Source of the DNA: Deltaproteobacteria bacterium
GTDB lineage: Bacteria > Myxococcota_A > Polyangia > Nannocystales > Nannocystaceae
Direction: 5' to 3'
Assembly (NCBI GenBank): GCA_016709225.1
Contig: JADJEE010000001.1
Location: forward strand, 372,001 to 436,000
DNA: 64,000 bases
How positions within the stretch are numbered: the first letter of the stretch is position 1; the number at the start of each line of letters is the position of its first letter. The notes beneath the pieces are model-generated. The model was not told the DNA's origin. It saw only the letters and a list, made by a program, of their open reading frames with translations, and did not search any database. The translations under genes were made by a program, and so were the position numbers. Positions 41,866 to 49,286 of the stretch are shown piece after piece.

Positions 41866-42246
41866 TCAGGGCGCCCGCTGCAGCATCTGCTCGACCACCG
41901 CGCGCAGCTCCGCGATGTCGAACGGCTTCTCGATGAAGCGGGCGCAGCCAGCCGCGATCGCGGCCTCGCGCTCGTGCTTCATCACGCTGGCACTGATCGC
42001 GACCAGCGGGATCGCGGCGAGCTGCGGATCGGCCTGCATCTGCCGCGCGAACTCGAAGCCGTCGATCCCCGGCAGATCCAGATCGACGAGTGCGAGCGCC
42101 GGCGGCTCGCGCCGCGCCGACTGCAGGCCCTCTTCGCCGGTCGCGACACCGATGACCTCATGGCGTCCGCCGTGCTCCAGCACCTTGCGCACCAATGCGA
42201 GGTTGGCGGCATTGTCCTCGACGTAGAGGATGCGCGTGCGCGTCAT
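41866..42246 (-). CDS. single-domain response regulator (DivK/CheY-like)
   Basis: 126-residue lone receiver: RILYVEDNAANLALV (acidic pocket), phospho-Asp in LALVDLDLPGIDGFE, VAISASVMKHE with Ser in place of Thr, and FIEKPFDIAEL with the conserved Lys. There is no output domain, so it acts by protein contact or as a phosphate relay. No histidine kinase is adjacent; the NtrY-like kinase 2.4 kb away on the other strand is one candidate partner. ATG 42246 is the family N-terminus. It converges with the nucleotidyltransferase gene (16 bases apart). Confidence 0.92.
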   Translation of the reverse strand: MTRTRILYVEDNAANLALVRKVLEHGGRHEVIGVATGEEGLQSARREPPALALVDLDLPGIDGFEFARQMQADPQLAAIPLVAISASVMKHEREAAIAAGCARFIEKPFDIAELRAVVEQMLQRAP

Positions 42247-42425
42247 CTCCGGGGCGCAAGCAGAGTACCTGCGCGGCGAGCCGCGGTCCACGACGCCGGC
42301 CCAGGCGGTGTGGCAGCGGACGAGGGGGCCGGGGCCCGCGAGCGCCCCTGCGTGCGCGCGGGTGGGGCGGCGCAGCGGAGACGGTACACTTCGGGGGCCG
42401 CCGCAGCGGCCATGCAACCCCGCCC

Positions 42426-44042
42426 GTGTCCTTCGTTCGTCATCGCAGGTGTGCGCTGCACCGGGCCGTGCTCTGGGCCGTGCTCTGGGCCGTGCTCCCG
42501 GTCGTGCTCCCGCTTGCCGGGTCGCTCACGGGCACCACGTCGAGCGCCCAGGCGCGGCCGCGGGTCCGGGGTGATGCGACGCCGACGGTCGCGCGCCCGG
42601 TGCGGCATCGCGTGCCGCCGCCGCTGGCGACCCCCGCGGCCCGTGCCGCACCGCGCCCGGCCGACGACGAGGTGGAGCCGACCGAGGCCCGCGCGCTGCA
42701 GATCGCCTCGGTGCGGATCATCGGTCGCGAGCAGGTCTCGGCGCGCCAGATCGACGCGATCCTGCGCGGCGAGGGCCTGATCGCGGGCGCCGACGTGCTG
42801 TGGCCCTCCGATGTCCGCATCGCGCGGGCCCGCGATCGACTACGGGCGACCGGATACTTCAAGTCGGTGAGCGTGCGGGTGGTACCGCTGGCCGATCGCG
42901 ACGATGCCGTCGCGCTCGAACTCAAGCTGGTCGAGCGTAGCTCCCTGACCTTGACCGAGCTCTACGCCGGCAGCTCGCGCATGACGCCGTTCCACGGCGG
43001 CTTCGCGGTGGCCGAGCGCAACTTCCTCGGTCGCGCGATCCATCTCGGCGGCGCGCTGGTGTGGGGCACGCTGCCGCGCATCGAGCAGAGCCGCCGCCAG
43101 CAGGCGTATCAGGTCTTCGTCGAGGCGCCGCGACTGGGCAATGCGCCGCTCGGCGTGCGCGCGTCGGGCTACGTCATCTCGGCCGCCGAGCCCTACCGCG
43201 CGTCGGGGGCCGCCGATGATCCCGATCCCGCCAACTTCCGTGCGATCGACGTCGGCCGCATCGGCGGTGCGGTCGGGCTGGTGTTCCCGGTGCTGCCGAC
43301 CCTCACGCTCGGCGTCGACTATCGCTTCGAGCGCGTCGATGCGGTGGTCTCGAGCGCGCCGACGTGGGTGCGGCCCGACGGCGTCGCCAAGCCGGTGGAG
43401 CTCGGCTTGGTCGACGGCCAGCGGCGGCTGACCTCGGCGCACTTCGGCCTGGTGTGGGATGCCCGCGACGAGGTCATCCTCGCCGGCAAGGGCGCCCGCG
43501 TGGCGTTCGATCTCCAGCTGTCGTCACCCGCGACCGGTTCGCAGTACGAGTACGTCAAGCTCACGATCGCGGGCGGCTACAGCTTCCGCCTGCCGTGGCG
43601 GCACTGGCTCACGCCCAGCGCCAGCGGCGGGCAGATCGCTGGCCGTGCGCCGGTCTTCGAGCGGTTCTACAGCGGGGATCTGAGCCCGTGGACCCCCGGT
43701 CGCGAGCTCGGCGTCCGCTACTCCACGCGCAACCCCATCGACGTCTTCGGCACCGGTATCGACACCCGGACCTACGGCACGCTGTTCGGCCGCTTCGATC
43801 TCGAGTACGCCATCCCGCTGTTCCGTCGCCTGCGAACGCGTGGCATCTACGGCGGTGATCTGTTCATCAACGCGGGCGTGTTCACGCTGGTGGGTGATGC
43901 CGCCGAGCGTCGCGAGCACCGTGCGGCGCGCGAGCAGGTCGCGCCCGCGGGCTTCGCCGCCAACCTCGGTCTGCGCATCGACACCGCCGCCGGCACCTTC
44001 AACCTCTCGATCGGCAACCTGCTGCGGAGGACCCCGCTGTGA
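42426..44042 (+). CDS. BamA/TamA-like outer-membrane beta-barrel protein
   Basis: 538 residues. After a long signal peptide (about 43 residues, ending SAQA) one POTRA-like domain is seen (ALQIASVRIIGREQVSARQIDAILRGEGL ... RARDRLRATGYFKSVSVRVVPLADRDD), then an alternating beta-strand barrel with Omp85-type segments (GGFAVAERNFLGRAIHLGGAL; GVRYSTRNPIDVFG; RFDLEYAIPLF). It ends in LSIGNLLRRTPL rather than an aromatic residue. Only one POTRA is fewer than BamA's five, so it is an Omp85 relative of unknown cargo. GTG 42426 is the signal-peptide start. A TACACT box at 42385-42390 probably starts its mRNA. The stop overlaps the next gene's start. Confidence 0.8.
   Translation: MSFVRHRRCALHRAVLWAVLWAVLPVVLPLAGSLTGTTSSAQARPRVRGDATPTVARPVRHRVPPPLATPAARAAPRPADDEVEPTEARALQIASVRIIGREQVSARQIDAILRGEGLIAGADVLWPSDVRIARARDRLRATGYFKSVSVRVVPLADRDDAVALELKLVERSSLTLTELYAGSSRMTPFHGGFAVAERNFLGRAIHLGGALVWGTLPRIEQSRRQQAYQVFVEAPRLGNAPLGVRASGYVISAAEPYRASGAADDPDPANFRAIDVGRIGGAVGLVFPVLPTLTLGVDYRFERVDAVVSSAPTWVRPDGVAKPVELGLVDGQRRLTSAHFGLVWDARDEVILAGKGARVAFDLQLSSPATGSQYEYVKLTIAGGYSFRLPWRHWLTPSASGGQIAGRAPVFERFYSGDLSPWTPGRELGVRYSTRNPIDVFGTGIDTRTYGTLFGRFDLEYAIPLFRRLRTRGIYGGDLFINAGVFTLVGDAAERREHRAAREQVAPAGFAANLGLRIDTAAGTFNLSIGNLLRRTPL
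42465..42512 (+). repeat. 12-base tandem repeat (4 copies) in a signal-peptide coding region
   Basis: GCCGTGCTCTGG twice, then GCCGTGCTCCCG and GTCGTGCTCCCG, encoding AVLW AVLW AVLP VVLP in the hydrophobic core of the signal. In frame, so copy number can vary without breaking the gene. Confidence 0.75.
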
Positions 44043-44668
44043 GGCGCCGCGAGTTCCTGCGCGGGGCGGTGGTGCTGCCGGTCGCGATGAGCGTGCGACC
44101 CGACGCGCTGCCGATCAAGCGCGCCAGCTTCGAGGAGGTCGGCGACGCGGTGTTGATGAGCCTCAACCTCCCGGCGCTCATCCGACGCTACGATCGCGAC
44201 GCGCTCGAGTCGATCGACTCCGGCTTCGACACCTCGCTGCACTTCACCCTCAAGCTGTGGCAGCACGGCACCCGCAAGCTGATCGGCACCCGCGAGCTGT
44301 TGGTCCGCATCCGTTGGGACCCGTGGAAGCAGCGCTACGTGGTGGCGACCCGCGAGGACGGTCGCTGGTCGAAGCGCACCTTCAGCGAGCGCGATGCCGC
44401 CGTGGCAGCGGCCGTGAAGCTCGACCGCGTGCGGGTGGCCGCAGCCGCGGAGCTCGCCCGCGGCGAGGACGGGCCCTACTACTTCGTGACCGTGCTGGCG
44501 CTGCGCAACCCGCTGGATCCGCCGGCCGACTTCGGCGGCGCCACGCGGCCGCAGGGCCGCGACCTCGAGTGGTTCGGGCAGCTCGTGAACGTGCTGGCCG
44601 GCGAGCGCCCCGAGGCCGAGGAGACCGTGCACGTGCGCACCAACGCCTTCTACCTGGTGTCGCGATGA
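44039..44668 (+). CDS. DUF4390 protein
   Basis: 209 residues. MRRREFLRGAVVLPVAM resembles a twin-arginine-like or simple signal, followed by a domain with alternating strands (DAVLMSLNLPALI; SLHFTLKLWQHGTRKLIGTRELLVRIRWDPWKQRYVV; FYLVSR at the end) matching DUF4390, a family found next to NtrY-like kinases. Function is unknown; a periplasmic partner of the kinase is a fair guess. GTG 44039 overlaps the stop of the barrel gene and its stop overlaps the kinase ATG, so the three are translated as a unit. Confidence 0.82.
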   Translation: MRRREFLRGAVVLPVAMSVRPDALPIKRASFEEVGDAVLMSLNLPALIRRYDRDALESIDSGFDTSLHFTLKLWQHGTRKLIGTRELLVRIRWDPWKQRYVVATREDGRWSKRTFSERDAAVAAAVKLDRVRVAAAAELARGEDGPYYFVTVLALRNPLDPPADFGGATRPQGRDLEWFGQLVNVLAGERPEAEETVHVRTNAFYLVSR

Positions 44669-46233
44669 GCACGCCGGCGCGACGCTTGCCGTGGTGGGGC
44701 CGGCTGGAATCGCGGGTGATCGCGGCGCTGGTGCTGATCGGCACCCTGTGTGTGGGTAGCTCGGCGTACCTCGTGCAGCTCACCGTGGCGTACTTCGACG
44801 GCCGCTGGGGCGACGCCCTGGCCCGCGCCCACGAGGGCACCGCCCACGCCGGCGAATTCCATCGCCAGCTGGTCGCGGCCAAGATCGGCGAGTACCAGGC
44901 CCGTACCCGCGCCGACGCCCTCGAGCTGGCACTCGGCGATCGCGAGCGCGACGGCCTCGACGATCGCGCGCGCCTCGACGCGATGCTCGCGGCGCAGCCC
45001 GACCTCGTGGGGCTGTCGTTGGTACGGCCGGGCGGCGGTGCCACCGAGGTCGATCGCAGCGAGGAGTTCCCGGAGGACCGCTTCGAGTGGTTCGATGTCA
45101 CCGCGCCGTTGTCGATCCGCGCCAGCGAAGACCGCGGCCAGCTGCGCGCGATCTATCGCATCGATCCGGAGATCGACGCCCGGTACCAGGACGTCGGCGT
45201 CCGTCGTCGCGAGATCGATCGCGAGCGCCGCGACACCCAGGAGGTCGAGTCGGCGGTGATCCGCGTCATCGGCATCGCCTCGGTGCTGGTGTTGCTGGTG
45301 GCGTTGACGCTGGGCCTGCTGTTGGCGCGCACGATCACGCGCAAGCTCGGTCAGCTGTCGGGCGTGATGACGCGGGTCGCCGGCGGGCAGCTCGAGGCCC
45401 GCGCGGGCGTGCACGGCAACGACGAGATCGCGCGGCTGGCCGCGGCCTTCAACCGCATGCTCGATGAGCTGGCCCACGCGCAGCTGCGGGTGGCGTACCT
45501 GCAGCGCATCGGCGCGTGGCAGGAGATGGCGCGCCGCATCGCGCACGAGATCAAGAACCCGCTGACGCCGATCCAGCTGGCGGTGCAGCAGCTGCGCGAC
45601 AAGGACCCGGGCCTGTCGCCGGCGTTCACGCGGACCCTGCGCAGCGCGGTCGAGATCGTCGAGGACGAGATCGAGGCGCTGCGGCGGATGGTCACCAGCT
45701 TCTCGCAGTTCGCGAAGGTCCCCGAGGTGCGCACCGCCGCGGTCGAGCTCGCGCGGGTGATCGAGGAGTTCGAGCGGGCCTACGGCCACCTCACCGAGCG
45801 CGCCGACGACGTGTTGGTGGTCGTCGCACCCGAGCCCGCGGTGATCGTGCTCGCCGATCGGCAGCTGCTCAAGCAGGTGCTGGTCAACCTGGTCGAGAAC
45901 GCGGTGCTTTCGGCACGCGAGGCGGGTCGTGATCCGGTCCGCGTCGAGCTGACGGTGGGGGTCGCCGCCGATCACGTCGAGATCCGCGTCGACGACAACG
46001 GCCCCGGCGTGCCCGACGAGCTCCGCGAGCGGGTGTTCGAGCCCTACCAGACCACGCGCGCGCAGGGCACCGGGTTGGGCCTGGCGATCGTGAAGAAGGT
46101 CGTGCTCGATCACGGCGGCGAGGTGTGGGTCGCATCGAGTCCGCTCGGCGGCGCGCGCTTCGTGGTGCGACTGCCCCGCGCGGCCGCGGCGTCGTCGTCC
46201 GCGCCGGAGCGCGCCTCGAGCAGCCCGAAGTGA
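44665..46233 (+). CDS. NtrY-like sensor histidine kinase
   Basis: 522 residues. Membrane helices at about 18-40 and 205-225 enclose a periplasmic sensor; a HAMP domain (ARTITRKLGQLSGVMTRVAGGQLEARAGVHGNDEIARLAAAFNRML) leads to the H-box RIAHEIKNPLTPIQLAVQQL (phospho-His near 291) and the ATPase domain (NLVENAVLSAR, DDNGPGVPDELRERVFEPYQT, GTGLGLAIVKKVVLDHGG). The EIKNPLTPI form of the H-box is the NtrY/NtrB type that usually works with a sigma-54 regulator; none is adjacent. Start overlaps the DUF4390 stop by four bases (ATGA). Confidence 0.93.
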   Translation: MSTPARRLPWWGRLESRVIAALVLIGTLCVGSSAYLVQLTVAYFDGRWGDALARAHEGTAHAGEFHRQLVAAKIGEYQARTRADALELALGDRERDGLDDRARLDAMLAAQPDLVGLSLVRPGGGATEVDRSEEFPEDRFEWFDVTAPLSIRASEDRGQLRAIYRIDPEIDARYQDVGVRRREIDRERRDTQEVESAVIRVIGIASVLVLLVALTLGLLLARTITRKLGQLSGVMTRVAGGQLEARAGVHGNDEIARLAAAFNRMLDELAHAQLRVAYLQRIGAWQEMARRIAHEIKNPLTPIQLAVQQLRDKDPGLSPAFTRTLRSAVEIVEDEIEALRRMVTSFSQFAKVPEVRTAAVELARVIEEFERAYGHLTERADDVLVVVAPEPAVIVLADRQLLKQVLVNLVENAVLSAREAGRDPVRVELTVGVAADHVEIRVDDNGPGVPDELRERVFEPYQTTRAQGTGLGLAIVKKVVLDHGGEVWVASSPLGGARFVVRLPRAAAASSSAPERASSSPK

Positions 46234-46291
46234 AGCGCCCGGACGCGAGGACACCAACCCTGGCCCTCGCGAGCCTCGGGAATCGCGGGCT

Positions 46292-46320
46292 TTGCAGCGC
46301 CGCGGCGGGGCGGGCATGCT
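46292..46320 (+). promoter_or_regulatory. -35/-10 promoter of the hydrolase/N-terminal amidase operon
   Basis: TTGCAG at 46292-46297, 17-base spacer, CATGCT at 46315-46320; ATG 46333 follows after 12 bases. Confidence 0.45.
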
Positions 46321-46332
46321 CGGGCCTGCGAG

Positions 46333-47196
46333 ATGGGCTGGCGCGAGCTGAGCATCGACATCCCCGGCTTGCGCCTGGCCGCGCGGGCGTTCGGCCCCGA
46401 GGACGGCGCGCCGGTGCTGTGCCTGCACGGCTGGCTCGACAACGCCGCCAGCTTCGCGACGGTGGTGCCGGCGCTGGCCCAGCGGCTGCCGCAGCACCGC
46501 TTCGTCGCGCTCGATCTGCCCGGCCACGGCCACTCGGCGCACCGCGGCGAGGGCTTCGGGTACGCCTTCATCGACGCGGTCGCCGACGTCGCCGCGGCCT
46601 GCGATGCACGAGCGTGGTCGCGCGTGGCGGTCATCGGCCACTCGCTGGGCGCCGCGCTCGCGCTGGCGCTCGCTGGCGCGCAGCCCGAACGGGTGTCGTC
46701 GCTGGTGCTCGTCGAAGGCCTCGGCCCGCTCACCGACGCGCCCGAGCAGGCCGCCGCGACGCTCGGCCGCGCGCTCGCCGAGGCCCGCGAGAAGCGAGGC
46801 CGTCGCGCGCCGGTGTACGCCACGCGTGACGAGGCGATCGAGCGCCTGGTCGCCGGCGTGATGGGCTTGTCGCGCGAGGCCGCTGCGGTGCTGTGCGAGC
46901 GCGGCCTGATCGAGGTCGAAGGTGGTGTGACGTGGCGGGCCGATCCACGGCTGCGCTGGCAATCGCGGCTGCGGCTGGTCGAAGCCCAGGTCGAGTCGCT
47001 GCTGCGGGCCATCACTGCACCGACGCTGTTCGTGCGCGGCGCATCGGGCTTCTTCCCCGACGGGGAACGCGTCGATCGGCGCGCAGCCCTGGTGAGCGGG
47101 CTCCGCATGGTCACGCTGCCGGGCCGCCACCACCTGCACCTCGAGCACCCCGAGCCGGTCGCGGCCGCGATCGCGGAGCACCTCGGCGGCGCGTGA
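46333..47196 (+). CDS. alpha/beta hydrolase (MEST/SERHL-like)
   Basis: 287-residue soluble hydrolase. LHGWLDNAASF oxyanion loop, LDLPGHGHS, nucleophile elbow VIGHSLGAAL (Ser near 101), acid in a late strand (PTLFVRGASGFF) and His in LPGRHHLHLEHP. The first loop HGWLDN and the DLPGHG motif place it near the serine-hydrolase-like (SERHL/MEST) branch. Substrate unknown. Its TGA is embedded in the GTGA that starts the N-terminal amidase gene, so both are made together; a biochemical link between the two is not known. Confidence 0.85.
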   Translation: MGWRELSIDIPGLRLAARAFGPEDGAPVLCLHGWLDNAASFATVVPALAQRLPQHRFVALDLPGHGHSAHRGEGFGYAFIDAVADVAAACDARAWSRVAVIGHSLGAALALALAGAQPERVSSLVLVEGLGPLTDAPEQAAATLGRALAEAREKRGRRAPVYATRDEAIERLVAGVMGLSREAAAVLCERGLIEVEGGVTWRADPRLRWQSRLRLVEAQVESLLRAITAPTLFVRGASGFFPDGERVDRRAALVSGLRMVTLPGRHHLHLEHPEPVAAAIAEHLGGA

Positions 47197-47726
47197 GCCC
47201 GCGCGCGGCCCACGACGCGCCGTTTTGGTGCGAGGAGAACGCCTGGCACCTCTGCGCCGACGCGCGCCTCGACGGGCACGCCTGCGCGGTCGTGGTGATC
47301 AGCAACCCCGATCGCTGCGTCGCGTTGTGGCACCAGCGTGCTGCGAGCGCGCCCTCTCGCCCGGTGCTGTGGGACTACCATGTGCTGGTCAGCTCCCGCG
47401 ATGCCGAGGGCGCGCACTGGATCTGGGATCTCGACACCACGCTGGCGTTCCCGTGTGCCGCATCGGCGTGGGCCCGCGCCACGCTGCGCGCCCTGCCGGG
47501 GGTGCCTGCGCCGCGCCTTCGCTGCATCCCCGCCGAGTTCTACCGGCGCGAGTTCGCCTCGGATCGACGGCACATGCGAGCACCCGACGGCACGTGGCTG
47601 CAGCCGCCGCCGCCGTGGCCCGCCATCGGCGGCGGCCACCGCCTCGACCGCTTGCTGTCGTTCGACGACGATGATTTCGGACCTTGGCTCGAGCTCGACG
47701 TGCTGACGGAGCGCTGGGGCGGCTGA
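47193..47726 (+). CDS. protein N-terminal glutamine amidohydrolase (NTAQ1-like)
   Basis: 177 residues matching the NTAQ1 family, which converts N-terminal Gln of proteins into Glu, the first step of an N-degron branch in eukaryotes. The Cys-His-Asp triad is complete: Cys13 in FWCEENAWHLC, His63 in VLWDYHVLV and Asp81 in WIWDLDTTLAFPC. The family's closing motif is also there: HMRAPDGTWLQPPPPWPAI (eukaryotes: HM..G.W..PPP.PCI). Length (177) is slightly shorter than the human enzyme (205). Bacteria turn over N-degrons through ClpS/ClpAP, so this enzyme would extend substrate range if Glu were then modified; neither partner gene is in the window. GTG start overlaps the upstream stop. Confidence 0.88.
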   Translation: MSPRAAHDAPFWCEENAWHLCADARLDGHACAVVVISNPDRCVALWHQRAASAPSRPVLWDYHVLVSSRDAEGAHWIWDLDTTLAFPCAASAWARATLRALPGVPAPRLRCIPAEFYRREFASDRRHMRAPDGTWLQPPPPWPAIGGGHRLDRLLSFDDDDFGPWLELDVLTERWGG

Positions 47727-47775
47727 CGGTGGAGATCGGCGAGGTTGCGCGCGCCGGTGACGACGCTCGCCGACG

Positions 47776-48540
47776 TCAGGTGGGTTCGCCGTGCCGACCG
47801 GCGCCGCCGTGGAAGCGCCGTGGGCCGTCGAGAAACTCGGCGCGCTCGAGCGTCGCGCGGCCGAGCTCGAACTCCCGCGCCAACGCCTGCGACAGCGAGA
47901 GGTCCAGCCCGTCGTACACGCTGTCGCGATCGCTGCGCAGGCATGCCTGCGGCAGCACGGCGATCTCCGCGGCGAGTGCCTCCGCGGCCGTGCGGGCGCA
48001 GCCTGGCTCGACCACGCGATCGACCAGCCCGATCGCGAGGGCCTCGGCAGCGCCGATGGCCCGGCCGGTGAGCACGAGGTCGAGCGCGCGTCCGAGCCCG
48101 ATGATGCGGGGCAGTCGCACGGTGCCGCCATCGATGAGCGGCACGCCAAAACGGCGGCAGAACACCCCGAGCGTCGCGTCGCGCTCGGCCACCCGTAGAT
48201 CGCACCACGCCGCCAGCTCGAGTCCGCCGGCGACCGCATGGCCGGCGATCGCCGCCACCACCGGCTTGCGCAGCACCATGCGCGAGGGACCCATCGGCCC
48301 GTCGCCGCTGGGATCGAGCCGGTTGCCGCGACCCTCGGCGATCGCGTGCAGGTCGGCACCGGCACAGAAGTGGCCGTGCTCGCCCCACAACACCGCAACA
48401 TGGGCGTCGTCGTCGGCCTCGAACGCACGGAACGCCGCGGCGAGCGCGTCGGCGGTCTCGCGGTCGACGGCGTTGCGTACCGCCGGCCGCGAGAGCACGA
48501 CGGTCGTGACCGCGCCGCTGCGCTCGCTGCGGACGCTCAT
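47776..48540 (-). CDS. enoyl-CoA hydratase/isomerase family protein
   Basis: 254 residues of the crotonase fold, acting on acyl-CoA thioesters. VVLSRPAVRNAVDRET, HGHFCAGADLHAIAEGRG (oxyanion hole), VAAIAGHAVAGGLELAAWCDLRVAERDATLGVFCRRFGVPLIDGGTVRLPRIIG (second oxyanion Gly and the acidic position; the first Glu of hydratases is not obvious) and ALDLVLTGRAIGAAEALAIGLVDRVV. Whether it hydrates or isomerises is open. Its ATG overlaps the tsaB stop by four bases, giving a transcript rseP-tsaB-hydratase, an unusual mix of functions. Confidence 0.9.
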   Translation of the reverse strand: MSVRSERSGAVTTVVLSRPAVRNAVDRETADALAAAFRAFEADDDAHVAVLWGEHGHFCAGADLHAIAEGRGNRLDPSGDGPMGPSRMVLRKPVVAAIAGHAVAGGLELAAWCDLRVAERDATLGVFCRRFGVPLIDGGTVRLPRIIGLGRALDLVLTGRAIGAAEALAIGLVDRVVEPGCARTAAEALAAEIAVLPQACLRSDRDSVYDGLDLSLSQALAREFELGRATLERAEFLDGPRRFHGGAGRHGEPT

Positions 48541-49286
48541 GTCGAACCCGTGTCCGCGGGCGGCAGCAGCGGGTTGCGAAACGGCGGCCGCCGCGGGGTG
48601 TTGAGCCCGAGCTCGGCGTAGCTCTCGCGCAGGTACACCGCCTGCAGCTCGCCGGCCGGCCGCGGCGCTCCGGCGGCGAGCGCTGCCCGCCACAGACCCC
48701 GCGGTGAAGGACCCGCCACCGACAGGCGCGGCAACGTGTCGGGCAGGCCGGCCGTGGCGGCCACGAGTCCTGGTCCCGCCGCGATCGCCACGCCCTCCGA
48801 CAGCGGCGCGAGCTCGGCCGCGGCGACGCAGCACTCCTCGGTGAGCGCGTGCGGCAATCCATCGTGGAGCCGGTAGCGCGCCGCATAGACATCGCCACGC
48901 CGCGCGTCCATCACGGCCAGCACCTCGTCGTCGGTGTCGTGCGTGGCGGCGATCGCCGCCAGCGTCGAGCACGGCACCACGCCGAGCTCGAGGCCCAGCG
49001 CGAGCCCCTTGGCGGTCGCGACCGCGACCCGCGTGCCCGTGAAGGTCCCGGGGCCGCGTCCGCACGCGAGCGTACCCAGCGCTCGCGCGTCGTCGAGGCC
49101 TGCGGCGACCAGCAGCGCGGCGATGCGCTCGTGCAGGCGCGTCGACGCCGAGCCAGCGCGGTCGTCGTGCACATCGGTGAGCAGTGCCGCGTCCGCGCCC
49201 TCACGACGGCGCCCGAGCACGAGCACCGAGTGCGAGGTCGAGGCGTCGAGCGCCAGCAGCCACGGCGAGTCGCTGGTCACCGTCAC
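48537..49286 (-). CDS. tsaB: TsaB, tRNA threonylcarbamoyladenosine biosynthesis protein
   Basis: 249 residues. ALDASTSHSVLVL at the start, the family's GRGPGTFTGTRVAVATAKGLALGLELGVVPCSTL segment at about 75-110, and VMDARRGDVYAARYRL identify it as TsaB, the non-catalytic partner that binds TsaD and TsaE in the t6A complex. The GTG at 49286 overlaps the RseP stop (GTGA) and is preferred to the GTG at 49280. Downstream it overlaps the hydratase gene. TsaB sits in the middle of a three-gene operon here, not beside the other t6A genes. Confidence 0.92.
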   Translation of the reverse strand: MTVTSDSPWLLALDASTSHSVLVLGRRREGADAALLTDVHDDRAGSASTRLHERIAALLVAAGLDDARALGTLACGRGPGTFTGTRVAVATAKGLALGLELGVVPCSTLAAIAATHDTDDEVLAVMDARRGDVYAARYRLHDGLPHALTEECCVAAAELAPLSEGVAIAAGPGLVAATAGLPDTLPRLSVAGPSPRGLWRAALAAGAPRPAGELQAVYLRESYAELGLNTPRRPPFRNPLLPPADTGST

